DNA from: Phialocephala subalpina
Taxonomy: Eukaryota; Ascomycota; Leotiomycetes; Helotiales; Mollisiaceae
DNA length: 64,000 bases
Direction of reading: 5' to 3'
Assembly (NCBI GenBank): GCA_900073065.1
Contig: FJOG01000024.1
Coordinates: 469,048 to 533,047, forward strand
Notes under the pieces: model-generated
Told to the model about the DNA's origin: nothing
The model's database searches: none
What the model saw: only the letters and a program-made list of their open reading frames with translations
Made by a program: the position numbers and the translations under genes
Part shown: piece by piece, positions 47,908 to 59,480 of the stretch
Layout: every line of letters starts with the position of its first letter
Position numbering within the stretch: the stretch's first letter is position 1

Positions 47908-48738
47908 ATGGCCCCTCTCCCAACCCGCCTCTTCGCCGGCGTCACCATCCCAGACACCCCACTCATCACCAAAGCACTCTCCTACACCCAAGCACACTCT
48001 ACCGATTTCGCTTTCAACCATGTCCAGCGCTCCATGCTCTTCGGCTTCATCATCGCCTCCAAGATTCCAACTCTTTCCGGGAGAGATCAAGAAGTCCATG
48101 CTATTGCGGCCCTGATGCATGATCTCGGTTGGGATCCTACTGGCGAGTTGGTTAGCAAGGATAAGAGGTTTGAGGTCGATGGTGCGGATGCTGCGAGGAT
48201 GTTTTTGAAAAATGAGGCGCCTGATTGGGATGAGCGTCGTTTGCAGTAAGATAGAGACTTCGAGTTTCTCGAAATCCTCAACCTGTTGCAAGAAAGCTAT
48301 GCCGTGCTCCTCTTCTACTGTACTCTCCCACACTGGATTGGAGTCCAGCTAACAGGCAGCCATTGAAGACTAGTCTGGGACGCCATAGCCCTCCACACAA
48401 TCGGCTCCATAGTCTTCCACAAAGAATCCGAAGTGCAAGCCGTAGCCTACGGTATCTGGGCCGACTTCCAGGGACCCGATCGCATCGCCAACAATCTCCT
48501 CACCTGGGACGAGTACAACGCAGTGGTGACCGAACTGCCTCGCCTCAATCTGATGAAGGGTTTGAAGAGGGAAATGTGTCATTTGTGTGAGACCAAACCA
48601 GAGACGACCATAGATAATACCGTGGGCGAGTGGGGTGATATGTTTGTGAAGGGGTATAAGAGAGAGGGGAAGTTAACGAGGGACTTGTTGCTTACGTGCG
48701 ATTTGGATGGGAAGACGCTTTTGGAAGATCCAAATTAG
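47908..48738 (+). CDS. HD-domain hydrolase, cyanamide hydratase-like
   Basis: Exons 47908-48245 and 48369-48738 (123-nt intron) give 235 residues. The metal-binding HD signature is complete: FNHVQRSMLFGF (first His), AIAALMHDLGWDP (His-Asp pair) and, further on, a conserved DAIALHTIGSIVFHKESEV. The spacing, FEVDGADAARMFL segment and C-terminal GIWADFQGPD match the fungal HD group that includes cyanamide hydratase and related amidohydrolase-type enzymes. The true substrate is unknown; most such genes in ascomycetes act in nitrogen or nucleotide metabolism. No signal peptide, so cytosolic. Confidence 0.88.
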
Positions 48739-49360
48739 GTAGCAACTGTCCGAGTTGGTCATCCAAAATATTGGGTCTTTAATCTTTCGGCATCGACTGG
48801 GCTCCATTTAAACCAAACAAATTTAAATACACAATATAAGGTCATGATCTCCGTCAACGAAAACTACTTCTCAAGGGAGAATAGCAGACAATATATAAAG
48901 CGGAACGATCCAGAAGGCCGCGGTCGAAGCAAAGTGCCTTGATCAGTAGTGAATGAAACTTCATATCCTAGGCTTTGATTTGATGGAAATGAAAAACCAG
49001 TATTGGAGCTTGGGAAAGATAATGCGTGGATGCTCATGCGTTTTGAGAGCATGGTTGTCTACCATGCCCGTTTCAGCCTAGTAGAGTATCACGTGACTGT
49101 CACGTTCTCTCGAAAAATTTCTTCCTTCTCTCATCATTGACGAGTCAACATCTCGAACATACTAGTCGACGACATCAAAGCTACACATCTTGCTCATGGC
49201 ATCAATGGCTGACTTTTCAAGCCATTCATTTGTTGTTTGATTCTTCAGCCTCTGCACTTCAGAGCTTGTTCTGTCCAGTTCCAGCAATATCTTACCCATT
49301 CACTCATATGTCTTCTCCAGTCTCTTGAGGCAGGATCTTAGCCTTTCTCCGAGGATCAGA
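48739..49360. other. Intergenic region / HET gene promoter
   Basis: No coding frame supported. The frame of the HET gene is open to 49325, but the first ATG is at 49361. Confidence 0.4.
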
Positions 49361-51622
49361 ATGAACGGTTCTTTCAAGGAAGAAAGTTCGATTGACCTTC
49401 ATGGATATCCAAAGCAATACACCGGGTTGCCAAGCGGTACCCTGGACCAACCTCAGATTGCTTTGGCTACAGGCAATACATATTTGGACCCCGACAGTCT
49501 CGAATTCGACACATTTGAGAAGTATTATGCTTTTCCAAGAGATTCGGAGCTTAATGATCCAGATTTGGGACGCAGCATCCCCCCCGCCAGCAACGTGCTC
49601 TCAGAACTCAACCCTGACTCAAATCATTCATGTTCGAACTGTCAGCGTCTTTCAAGGCCTCTATGTACCGGCAATTATGACTCGGACGAAACGTCGCCTG
49701 GGAGATTTTGTTGGATTGGGTATTCCGAGCTTCAGAAATCGTTCCTCGAAGGTTGCCCCGTCTGCACAATCATTCACCAAGGCATATCAGGTTTCAACGA
49801 TTCTATGAATGCCGGTACGGAGCAACCTTACATACTTACAGCGGGTGACAAAATTGCTGTTGCTCGTCCTCGGAGAGGTTTTTTCTTGGTACAGGTGTTT
49901 TCGGGCCGGAAGCGTCTGGAATACAACTTGGAAATATTCGACGATGAAAAAGGTGCCACTTTTTTGACCTCCATTATAGATATACAAGCTCACTTGTACT
50001 TAGATTTCCTTGTTACCCCCAAAATTCCGCAGACACTTGACATTGTCTACGCTGTGGATATCATAAATCACTGGATATCTGGTTGCTCCTATAGCCATAC
50101 GGTCTGTACCACACACGATTACTCTTTACTTCCAACCCGGGTTCTTGATCTCAACTCGTCGAAAGAGGATCATGATTTCAAGCTCCTGGTCAGTAACGGG
50201 GCCTCAGACAGATATATAGCTTTAAGTTATTGCTGGGGCCGTGAAGGAATTCCGCTTCAAACGACAACCACGACACTTGCTGATCGGATGGAACGAATCT
50301 CATTCGATGCTGTTCCGAAAACTTTTCAAGATGCTATACAGATCACACGGGCCCTTGGGATCCGCTATCTCTGGATCGATTCGCTTTGCATCCTACAAGA
50401 CGACGAGCACGATTGGGAAATGGAAGCTGCGAGAATGTCAGAGGTTTATTCGAACTCTTACCTAACTCTCGCAGCAAGTGCGGGAGCCGATCCTGAGCAT
50501 GGTCTTCTCTCATCGCGATGGACTCGCTGTTCATATATCCCTGGTTTCGTCTCATATTCGACGGAACCTCGGCACCAGAGGCTCTCCATAGCATCACTGG
50601 ACGTTCGTCAAAGCAATGGGAAGTCCATCTATGTTCGCTCTCGCATCCACCTCGCTCACGATAGGTTCAGGGAGACCGACATCGCTGAGAAACACATAGA
50701 AGATGCTCCATTGTTGACTCGTGCATGGGTGCTCCAAGAACGACTTCTCTCGGCCCGGACTGTCCACTTTCATGCCGAAGAATTAGTTTGGGAATGCAGA
50801 TCAGGAATGGGTTGTGAATGTGGGAATATCAACTCCAAATACACCCTCCGTATAATTAACCAACCTATGCAAGGATGGCTGAAGCACACATTAGGCGTTG
50901 TGTTCAACCCTGATGTCAGCAAAGATGGCTTAAGACATGTCTGGCTGGACCTTGTGTCCGAATACTCTCGCCTCCACCTTACAAGAGAATCAGATCGATT
51001 GCCTGCGCTGTCGGGTCTAGCAAAAAGCTTCAGTGGCAACGGACTGGGCTCCTATCTTTGCGGGATCTGGAGCGAAGATTTTCCAAGAAGTCTTCTCTAC
51101 GAACGAGTGAATCCCGTTCTGGTTCCTGATTCCACCGACCCAATCTTTGCCTCGCAGCCATCTTGGTCTTGGGCGTCAATACCCAAGCTTGCCGACAGCG
51201 CTACCTCGTACAATTTGATTATGCAGGGGAACTTTACTGTGTGCCCCTACTTCGTCATCATCACAGCGGAATGTCTATCCACAGGATCGAATCCTTACAG
51301 CTGGGTCCTCACCTCGGCGTTACGAGTTCGAGCTCGCACTCGAGCAGTCACACTTGATCAGCTTTCACCCTCTCGCGTTTCAACTCTACGATTTCATAAT
51401 GACAGACGTACTCCGCTGAGCCTCGAGGAGAGGCTAGATTGTATATTTGTCGGGAACCTTCAAGAATCGTATTCTAAAGACACGGTCGAGCCTGCTACTG
51501 AATTTAGTTTGGTGCTTCGAAAAGTACCGGGCACAAAGACTCACCTCAGAGTCGGGCTTCTGAGGATTATGAACACGGAGTTCTTCCTTGACGCGAAATC
51601 GAGCGTCTTTGATATAGTTTGA
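49361..51622 (+). CDS. HET-domain protein (heterokaryon incompatibility type)
   Basis: A single exon of 753 residues. The HET domain lies at about residues 280-430 with its three classic blocks: DRYIALSYCWG, then TFQDAIQITRALGIRYLWID followed by SLCILQDDEHDWEMEAARMS, and YSNSYLTLAASAGADPEHGL. The N-terminal 270 residues include a cysteine-containing segment (SCSNCQRLSRPLC) often seen before HET domains. After the domain, LTRAWVLQERLLSARTVHF and SQPSWSWAS are the usual conserved C-terminal motifs. HET proteins trigger growth arrest or death when incompatible fungal cells fuse, and the domain is related in fold to TIR. Whether this copy is an incompatibility gene, or one of the many without such a role, is not known. 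It is followed by a macro-domain gene on the same strand. Confidence 0.95.
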   Translation: MNGSFKEESSIDLHGYPKQYTGLPSGTLDQPQIALATGNTYLDPDSLEFDTFEKYYAFPRDSELNDPDLGRSIPPASNVLSELNPDSNHSCSNCQRLSRPLCTGNYDSDETSPGRFCWIGYSELQKSFLEGCPVCTIIHQGISGFNDSMNAGTEQPYILTAGDKIAVARPRRGFFLVQVFSGRKRLEYNLEIFDDEKGATFLTSIIDIQAHLYLDFLVTPKIPQTLDIVYAVDIINHWISGCSYSHTVCTTHDYSLLPTRVLDLNSSKEDHDFKLLVSNGASDRYIALSYCWGREGIPLQTTTTTLADRMERISFDAVPKTFQDAIQITRALGIRYLWIDSLCILQDDEHDWEMEAARMSEVYSNSYLTLAASAGADPEHGLLSSRWTRCSYIPGFVSYSTEPRHQRLSIASLDVRQSNGKSIYVRSRIHLAHDRFRETDIAEKHIEDAPLLTRAWVLQERLLSARTVHFHAEELVWECRSGMGCECGNINSKYTLRIINQPMQGWLKHTLGVVFNPDVSKDGLRHVWLDLVSEYSRLHLTRESDRLPALSGLAKSFSGNGLGSYLCGIWSEDFPRSLLYERVNPVLVPDSTDPIFASQPSWSWASIPKLADSATSYNLIMQGNFTVCPYFVIITAECLSTGSNPYSWVLTSALRVRARTRAVTLDQLSPSRVSTLRFHNDRRTPLSLEERLDCIFVGNLQESYSKDTVEPATEFSLVLRKVPGTKTHLRVGLLRIMNTEFFLDAKSSVFDIV

Positions 51623-51997
51623 ATGGATTGTCTTATGATGTATCCCGTCAGAGTCTCGCTCCTGCAAGAGCCACCATCCTCCGCATTGAACAATCATTAT
51701 GCATTGTTTGCCATCTTTACTGGATCCCACCCCTCACTCCGGCGATTGTATGTTATGATTCAATTCCTTTGTTGATGCGCGGCCACGTTTTCATTTCCGT
51801 CCGACGATTTCTTTGTCGAGTGCTGTGGCTTCACCCGATTCTTTCATCCTTCGAAACCCATCACGAAAAATGCCTTTATTGCATCCGAGTGAAAGAATGG
51901 AGTCCTCGGTGCTAGGACCTCCATTCCTACCAGTGATCATCAATGCTTCTATTTTCACGCCGGGACCTTCTCAGTGTTCTAAAGCGGGATAATCAAA
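51623..51997. other. Spacer between HET and macro-domain genes
   Basis: 375 bases with no coding frame supported; must hold both the 3' end of the HET transcript and the promoter of the next gene. Confidence 0.45.
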
Positions 51998-53457
51998 ATG
52001 CCTCCAAAAGAACCCCCGAAAACGATGGACGAGCTCTCCGGACTCATTCAGACACATTATAGAGGTGTCCGCGTTCAAGTCCTACGAGGAGATATCACGA
52101 ACATCGTCGCTCATGTCATCGTCAACGCCGCCAGCACAGGTCTCCGAGGTGGCGGTGGAATAGATGGCAACATCCATCTTGCAGCAGGACCAGGTCTCAG
52201 AGAGGAACTCAGACAATTATACCCCAACGGCGGCGAAGTGGGCAAAGCCTATACCACCGGTTCCCACAACATGCAACCTCGAGTGCGAGCCATCGTCCAT
52301 GCCATTGGTCCAAATTACAAAGGCACAACGACAGATGCACAGAAGGAAGCGAAAATGGTTCAGCTCAGATCCGCTTATCTCAATAGTCTTGACGCCGCTA
52401 GCAATTGCAAATTTATGAACAACCTTACGGTTGTACTTCCTTGTATCTCGACGGGGATCTTCGGGTATCCGATGGAGGACGCGGCGAAATTAGCGTTACA
52501 GACTATTCATGATTGGATTGAGACACATCCTAATCCTGCTAAGTTCGAGAGGATTGTGGTTCTGTTGTTTGGAAATAAGGATCCGAATGAACCATCCTAT
52601 AAGAAGGCTTTTCCGTGAGTGTTGTGTTGTGCTTTGGGAGTAGCCCTCTAACATAGACTAGGATTATTTTCAGCGGTGAAAACAACAACGGAGGAGATGG
52701 AGATGTCGAAATGGGAGGCGGTATGGCAAGTCCGAACTTGTTCGTAGGAGAAGATAGTGATGGAGAAGTACAGATGTTTTGGGTGTGGGACAATGACGAA
52801 GCGGGCGACGGAGACGATGAGGGAAACGGAGGTAAAGGAGGCGGTGGAAGTGGTGGTGGCCTTTCGGTACAACAAACCGCCGGCGGACGCGTCGTATGCG
52901 AGCGTGGTGAGGAGGGTGAGGAAGATTCTGAGAGTGGCGCTGCACCTGGAGGAGGAACCGGTGGCGATCCTCCAAGCGACGATGGAGGCGATGGCCCAGA
53001 CTCGGACGACTCAGGCTCGTCAAGAAATAGTGGTGATGATTCCGATGAGTCCACAGAAGATGAAGTTCCACAGCAAAGAAAACGAGCAGCTGGCAAGAAA
53101 GCAGCCAGTGGTGAAGCAACTGGAAGTGCATCAGGAAGTGGGGCTCAAGGGGGTGGCGGCCAAAACGACGACGTGGACCAGACCAGTCCTGGAAGCAGTC
53201 GTTTCGATCGCTCCTCCTCCGAAGACTATGTCTCCCCGCAGGAGGAAACGAACAGCGATACTGACCCAGATCCTGAGTCATCATCCTCTGAATCTTCTAG
53301 CCAAGATAGTGAGGGCGATGAAGATCCGGTTCCCGGTGTGAGCTACATTTGTGGTAAAACTGCGAAAACTACGAAAAGACCTTGCAGAAGACCGTTTATA
53401 TACACGGCTACGCAACGATATTGGGGTTGCGTGGACCATAGGAATACGCCACCTTGA
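51998..53457 (+). CDS. Macro-domain protein with acidic tail and C-terminal Cys/His motif
   Basis: Exons 51998-52614 and 52674-53457 (59-nt intron) give 466 residues. The macro domain (about 20-205) has all the usual blocks: VLRGDITNIVAHVIVNAAST, the glycine-rich LRGGGGIDGNIHLAAGPGL, and LPCISTGIFGYPMEDAAKLA. These form the ADP-ribose-binding cleft; the Asn and GGGGIDG residues are those present in hydrolase-type members (Appr-1"-phosphatase and de-ADP-ribosylating enzymes). The following 220 residues are Gly, Ser, Asp and Glu-rich with a basic patch (PQQRKRAAGKKAA). The last 35 residues carry a compact Cys/His motif (SYICGKTAKTTKRPCRRPF and RYWGCVDHRN) that could bind a metal. The protein should recognise or remove ADP-ribose; targets are unknown. 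Confidence 0.9.
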
Positions 53458-54644
53458 GAAGTTTTGATTATATGCGATGCTTTTGTGCTCATTTGTTTCT
53501 TTCTGAGCTGTACCACAACTCATCTATATATATTTAAATGAGGATGTACTTCTTCTTCATTCTTCTGCTCTGCTCTCGGGCGTGTCGTGAACGACTCGAG
53601 CACATTGGCCCCGCATTCTCATTCAGGGGCTCACTTAATGAATACTCCTCATAACTTGACGCGAACTCGAGCGTTGCGAACGGGAGAATTGACAGCGGTA
53701 AGAACTTAACATTCGAGAACAGAACATCGGATTAATATACCATCCATTTCAAGAGGAAAGACAAGACGAATGTCCAGCCTCGTGCTGAGTACTGGATCTG
53801 AGAAGACCTTTTGATGCCGAGAGCCATGGTACCAACAATTGTCACCAATACAAAGCCTAGAGAGATTTGAAAGTGAATCTCAACAACAGACTCCAAGTCT
53901 TCTCTCTACATAATCAGCGATTTCCTTCCCGCGTCAGCATTCAACTCACTGTCAACAGTCCCACCCCATCCAATCTCAACATCAATAGCTCAATTTTGTT
54001 GACAGCAATTCTCTACACGTTTCGAAGTACACCCAGACGAAAGTCTTCTGAAAACTATGTGGTGCAGCAGAATGATCGACTGGTACGACTTGCCCAAATC
54101 CCAAGCAGTCACCCTCGTATCTGAACCCGAAAAGTTGCCATGGTGCTTGGAGGTGTGCCGCAGGGGGTATGACCTCGAAACCCATTTGTGAGGAGCATGG
54201 CTTATATACCCACATTCACACTCCGGATTGAGCTCATTCAACGCTCCCCATTCACTTCAAAGCTTTGAGGAAGGTGAGCGGAATCAAATGTATCAGATAG
54301 CCGACCTTCTTATAACTCCTCGAGGAAGAAAGGTGTGAGGTTTCGATCGAGGGGTATATAATCCTCAACCCCTCCCAAGAACAGAACAACATGGGCATTG
54401 GCAAGAAACCAAAGAAGAGACCGGATAATGGCACAAGTTGAATCCTGAATGAAAATGAAGGTATGCATGGAATGAATCTGCACTCGAGCAAAGTCGCAAA
54501 TCTCAGCTACCTCCTTGTAGCCTCTTAATCTTGGAAAGCTTATCGTTAGTGAAAGATCAATATCTTTTGTTGTCAAATTCCCCGTGATTGTCGTTTATTC
54601 AGATAGCATCCGTGCTTCAGACGAGACCTTCAAACAGACCCTGA

Positions 54645-55230
54645 CGTCCACTGTCCGCTGTCCGTCGTCCGCTCCCGATGTATGTTTTCCTTGCGGAACA
54701 CTGTAGTAACCGTAACATTGGCCCAGAATTCTGAGCCACCACGAGGCGTCATCAACTCTGCACTCAGCGGTAGTAGTAGTCAGGTCCTTTGGCGACTTCG
54801 CTCGCATCTCGCCCATGTTTTAAAGGACTCTTAGCTCGCTGCTTTAAGCTTTTAGTAACAAGCACTTGTTAGGGACAGTAGATGGATAGCTTGCTTCTAG
54901 TGGGCCCCTTTCGTTGCCAACATTATCTTTGCTATCAATTGTTCAGACGATATCAATATTTCAAAAGACACCTTTAGACAAAGGCTGCCGTCCGCTGTCC
55001 ATTATACTCTGCCATTCCCGCGAGCAAATATATATTGTCCGATACCCGCCGACCTCAACCGAAGTATGCTCACCCTCTCGAAACATAGCCGTGATCGTGA
55101 CGTTGGCCTAAAACCTCAAGCCTTTGGCGGTCTGGACATGGGGTCCCGCGCTACTTTGTGACCAGCCCCAGCGTAGAATATATATGAGCCTTGGCTCGCT
55201 GCTTTAAGAACTGAGCTGGTAGCACTTGCT
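54645..55230. repeat. Diverged tandem duplication (two units)
   Basis: Several exact anchors recur in the same order. GTCCGCTGTCC occurs at 54653 and 54990. GCTCGCTGCTTTAAG (15 bases) occurs at 54834 and 55194, and AGCACTTG at 54861 and 55221, both 360 bases apart. Between them CGTAACATTGGCCC corresponds to CGTGACGTTGGCCT. The units differ mainly by substitutions and small indels. This suggests an old local duplication or two remnants of one element. Confidence 0.6.
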
Positions 55231-55251
55231 TCAGGTAGGCATATAATTCAC

Positions 55252-55701
55252 AAGTCGCGCTTTCCTTTGAGAATTTAAGTGTAAAGATAAGTCGTACGTA
55301 AGTTTCCCGACTTGGGTTGTGATTCATGAGAGTCGCTCCTCACTTTGATCAGACGACAGATGTGAATTGACGCTCCTCAGCTCTACTCTATCCTGTCATC
55401 CACAGTTCGTGCCTACCTTCCACGACTTATACATGAAGATAAATCATGTGAAAAACTCTCAACTTTAGTTGTGATTCACAGGAGTTATCCCTGCTCTTCT
55501 TATACAATGAATATGAACAAATCGTATGGTTTTGCTGCGACTTGCGATTCATACAAAACATGCCTCATTCTAAAGAGTCAAAGTCGTGCAGCCTTATCAC
55601 GACTTATCATCTACGTAAGTCGTGTGGGTATATAAACGTTCTGCTTCCCAGAGTTCTTTCTCCTCAAGCACGGAATATTCCTAATAAGATGACACAAGTC
55701 G
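55252..55701. repeat. Cluster of AAGTCG / CGACTT hexamers
   Basis: AAGTCG or its complement occurs at 55252, 55289, 55308, 55423, 55538, 55581, 55600, 55617 and 55696: nine times in 450 bases, in both orientations. About 0.2 would be expected in random sequence. Two longer segments within it resemble each other (AGTTGTGATTCACAGGAGTTAT and GGTTGTGATTCATGAGAGTCGC). Confidence 0.65.
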
Positions 55702-57554
55702 GAGGACGATGGTCGTCGACCTGGGGATATATGATGTCTGGTACCCATCTACTTGTGCAATGCGTTTTGAGCAGATGTAAAGGATGAACATGCGTAGTCT
55801 TGCTTCGTAGGTATGGAGATGGGCCGCTGTCAATATTATGCCCCTTATCGGACGATGCGAAAGCAAACATGCGACGATGCTCATACGGTAAGACTGATGC
55901 TTTGCAAATGCAACAATATTGGTCTTCAAGAATTAAATATCCGACAATAAAAGCAGAGAAATTTGACAACAAGTCCACAAAATACAACGAAACGCAGGAA
56001 CGACAACACAACTCTAAACCCACAACTCTTTCCCCTTCCACTTCCGCCCTCTCCATCCCCATCCGCTCCACTCCACACAACTAGGTCTCGCCACCAGCTT
56101 CCGACCTCATGTCTCCTTCTTCGTCGTCGTGTCTTCCTCCCCGGAGTTTCTATGATACGAGGCTGCGAGAGATTACATGCGTGGTTGGACGGACCAAGCA
56201 TCGTATATACACCCCTTACGACCCACGATAGGAGACGAAGTTGCGAGAAGATGGGGGATGAGTCATTTGGCGAAGTGCGAAACATGTCACTTGAGGAAGT
56301 GCAGAAGACGTCACTTGAGGCTGGCTGGTATCACTTGAAAAGAAAGCAACGAGATGGGGTGAGAAGGGAGAGGAAGGAAGTGGGTGGAGGGGTATATATA
56401 CCCCGCATCTCCTTTTGAAAGAGACCATCAATTCGAAATTGGCGCATCCAAGAAGCAGTTCAAGAGGCGAGATTACCGATTTGGGACACCTTGGCGAGGA
56501 TTCTGCGTTTGCTGGTCTGCTTCACCAGGTTGGACTGGAAGATGGTCTGGATCAGATATGGAAGAAAATCATATTTGGTGGAATGTTAGTAGTAAAGTAC
56601 TCAATGACAGCAAGACGAACTTGACATGAAAACTAATAAAACCTTGCGGAGAATTTGAGGAGAAAGTTTGAACTATCAAGAACTTTCTATCCGAGCCCGA
56701 CCGTTATTGCTACCAACTCCAAAATGCTATCAATTCCGCACATCGTCAACTTCAGATGGTACATAGGTACGCCCGCTCAAGAAAGCCAACTTCCCGCCAG
56801 AAGGCAAACTCGATTTGCTCGACACAAATCAAGGTCGCAAGTAGCAAAGTGGAAATGCTCAACAAAGTTTGCAAGTGAACGGTAACGCCAGCGCTGGGCT
56901 CTGTCTACTTGGGAAGAATAGAAACGTGCAGCTGGTACTCATTCAGCACTTGCTATAGATCGTTCGAGTCTACTTATACTACCAGTCAGATAGCTATTCC
57001 TTTCCGGGAAGGAGAAGCTCGCAGGGGCGTCACTTGATTCAACATCCCGAATGTCCCAGAACTGCTGGAAAATTTCCAGTCCAGAAACGTTAGACCGCCA
57101 CAAAAAGAAAAGACAAACATCCTAAATAAACTTGGTATTGATATCGATTCATTCATCATTCATCATGATCTGCAAAGAGAAGGGAATCTATGGTCATTAC
57201 ATCCTGCCGCCCATCCATCCTTCCTACCATCCATCCAGATACCGTACCAAGCAAATTCACCCTACCATCGCAATGTAACAAATCCAAGGGCCTGGTACCC
57301 AACCTATCTGCAAAGAAAAGAATTCAAACTTCGAGAGGTATCGAGGCAGAATATCAGAAACGTAAAGAATCGAAGAAAAAGACCGACTCGCTCGCCAGCC
57401 ACGCCTCGCGCTATGCTCAAACATCAGATTTATCTTATCATGCCACGTTGCCGTGTCTCGTTCAATTCGTGAATTCGTCGTAGATACCATGCAGCGCTTG
57501 CTCAAATCTCGAATCTGCAAATGCAAACGTCTGTCATGTATGTATTTGTGCTTT

Positions 57555-59395
57555 TTACCATCCGCCGCGCCTGGGAGGACGACCATCGTAGATGACTTCG
57601 CGCTCGATGATTCTTTCGTCTGTGAAGTCGTCTCGTTCTCGTCGTCTGTCTCGGCGGTCCCATTTGTCCATTCGTTCTCGCTCGTGCTCGATCTCTCGGA
57701 GGCGGTGTCTGCGCTCGCGGCGGATCGCTTCAGAGACTTGGACTAGTTCGAGAACGTCCTCCTGCGGATTGTTAGTAGCTGTAACCAAGGAGTGGAGGGG
57801 AGTGACTTACGTATCGAAGATACTGAAGAACATAAAAGAAGAATTCGGTCTCCTCATAATCATATCCAAGCTCCTCGATAGCCTCCCGTGCGACCAAGTC
57901 CTTGGTGATTTCGGTCCACAGGTCTCCCATTCTCTGTTTTGGTGGAGCGCGAGGGAATCCAACTCGGCGGTCAGTAGTTTCCTCGATTCTCTCTTCGTAT
58001 CGCTCATAAACAGGTTGGTTCTCCCGCCTCGGTCCTCTTGATATGTCGATTTCTAGGCTGGTAGAAGTCTCACGAGGTCTTGGGGTCTCTCGCTCTCGCT
58101 CTCGAATCTCCACCTTCTCTTCAACTCGCTCTCTTGGGCGTTCTGGGAGGAATTTGCTTCTGCGGACTCCATTGTACTTCTGCCATGTGATCTCTTGGCT
58201 CGCACCACCGACACCGTCCATCTGTACACGCTCCGTTCCAGGCGGCACATCGACAATAGCCCAGTCCTTAGTAGCACCATTGTATGCCTCTCCAATGTAT
58301 GCCCGCTCACTTGCTTTTCGATCGTAGTAATCTGCTTCCTCCTCGTCTCTGCCAAGACCGCGACTACTTGATTCTCTGATATCGACTCGAACGCTCTCCT
58401 TTTCTCTTCGCTCGGGTCTTGCACTCATACTTCGGCGTCGATTGATATCGAGTCTAGTATCTCGGACACGCAATTTATCCCTCTCTTGCTCGTATATGAC
58501 AGAATCATCGTAAAAAGTGTCTCGGCGGGTCAAGGCACCAGGCCGCGGTGCCGGTGATCGTGTTTCCTTCCGAGTAATATCAACTTCGGTATTATTTCGA
58601 GAGGTATAGATATCAATATCGGTTTCCTTCGTCCGAGGCTCTGTGCGACGAGGTGGTGGGGGCGGGGTAGGGACACGTTCTCGAACAGCACGTTCAAAGC
58701 CTATCATTGATTAGCGGAAATGCGGATTGGGGAGATGAGGGGTAATTACCATGATCGATGTGTCTGTGATGGGTGATGATTTCCTGATGAATAGGAGGAG
58801 CGCGGATAGGAGGTGGTGACGGAGATGGTGAGGGCATTCGTTCTGGACTTGGTTGTCTGATTTCCTGTCGCTCGATATTGCGGACACGAATTCTCTCCAC
58901 TTGGGGTGGTGATGGTGTGCGTTCTCTCTCCCTCTCGACGATTCTCTCTCGAACCATGCGCACTGGCGATGGAGACCGTTCTCGAATTCTCTCTCTGGTC
59001 TCAATCACTCGTGCACGCAGTCTCTCTGGAGGCGGAGAAGGTTCCCGTCTCTCTCGCTCTACGACTCTCGTCCTGATTCTTTCTCTTTCCGGTGGAGGAG
59101 GTGTGGGAGATCGCTCAACAATTCTCTCGCGGATCCTCACTGGAGACGGAGATCGTGGTCGTCGTTCGAGGGGTCGTGTTACTATTTCGGTGTCTCGTTC
59201 TCGTATCACCAACGGTCCAGCTTCAGATCTGCTGAAATCTTCGCGAAGGAACTCTGGTCGAGATCCCCTCTCTCCTCTTCTGACGTAGGTATCTGTTTCC
59301 TCATAGTCTCTTTCTCGTACTCGAACCGGGGGTGCCCGCACATCCTCTCGTGAATAATAGTCGCGCTCTTCGTAGACATCTCCTCGTCGAGACAT
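57555..59395 (-). CDS. DUF8035-type arginine-rich protein
   Basis: Three exons (59395-58750, 58700-57811, 57761-57555; introns 49 nt each) give 580 residues. The first half is extremely rich in Arg, Glu, Ser and Pro with many RERIVER, RSPSP and SPTPPPP repeats, like SR splicing factors. The C-terminal third is ordered: a conserved ITWQKYNGVRRSKFLPERP, then GDLWTEITKDLVAREAIEEL and EETEFFFYVLQYLRYEDVLE, ending in a helical Arg-rich tail. The ordered part corresponds to the DUF8035 domain of fungal proteins of unknown role. The low-complexity half suggests a nuclear RNA-linked function by analogy only. The exact 250-bp duplication starts about 85 bases upstream of its start codon. Confidence 0.85.
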
Positions 59396-59480
59396 GGCTC
59401 CTGACTTCCGTTTGTACGCGGTCCTAGTGTGAGGAGGTTAGCGATTCGCAATCAACAGAACAAATTGATGAAGCGGTGAG

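Larger units (their letters stand above)
53458..57554. other. Gene-poor 4.1-kb region with diverged repeats
   Basis: No frame longer than about 120 residues and none with coding character. It holds the diverged duplication at 54.6-55.2 kb and the AAGTCG cluster at 55.25-55.7 kb. No transposase, RT or terminal repeats are seen. Confidence 0.5.

Noticed and set aside
56415..56624. 69-codon frame beginning MKETINSKLAHPRSSS
   Set aside because: Looks partly protein-like but has no recognisable family, no supported exon partner and sits in a repeat-rich region.
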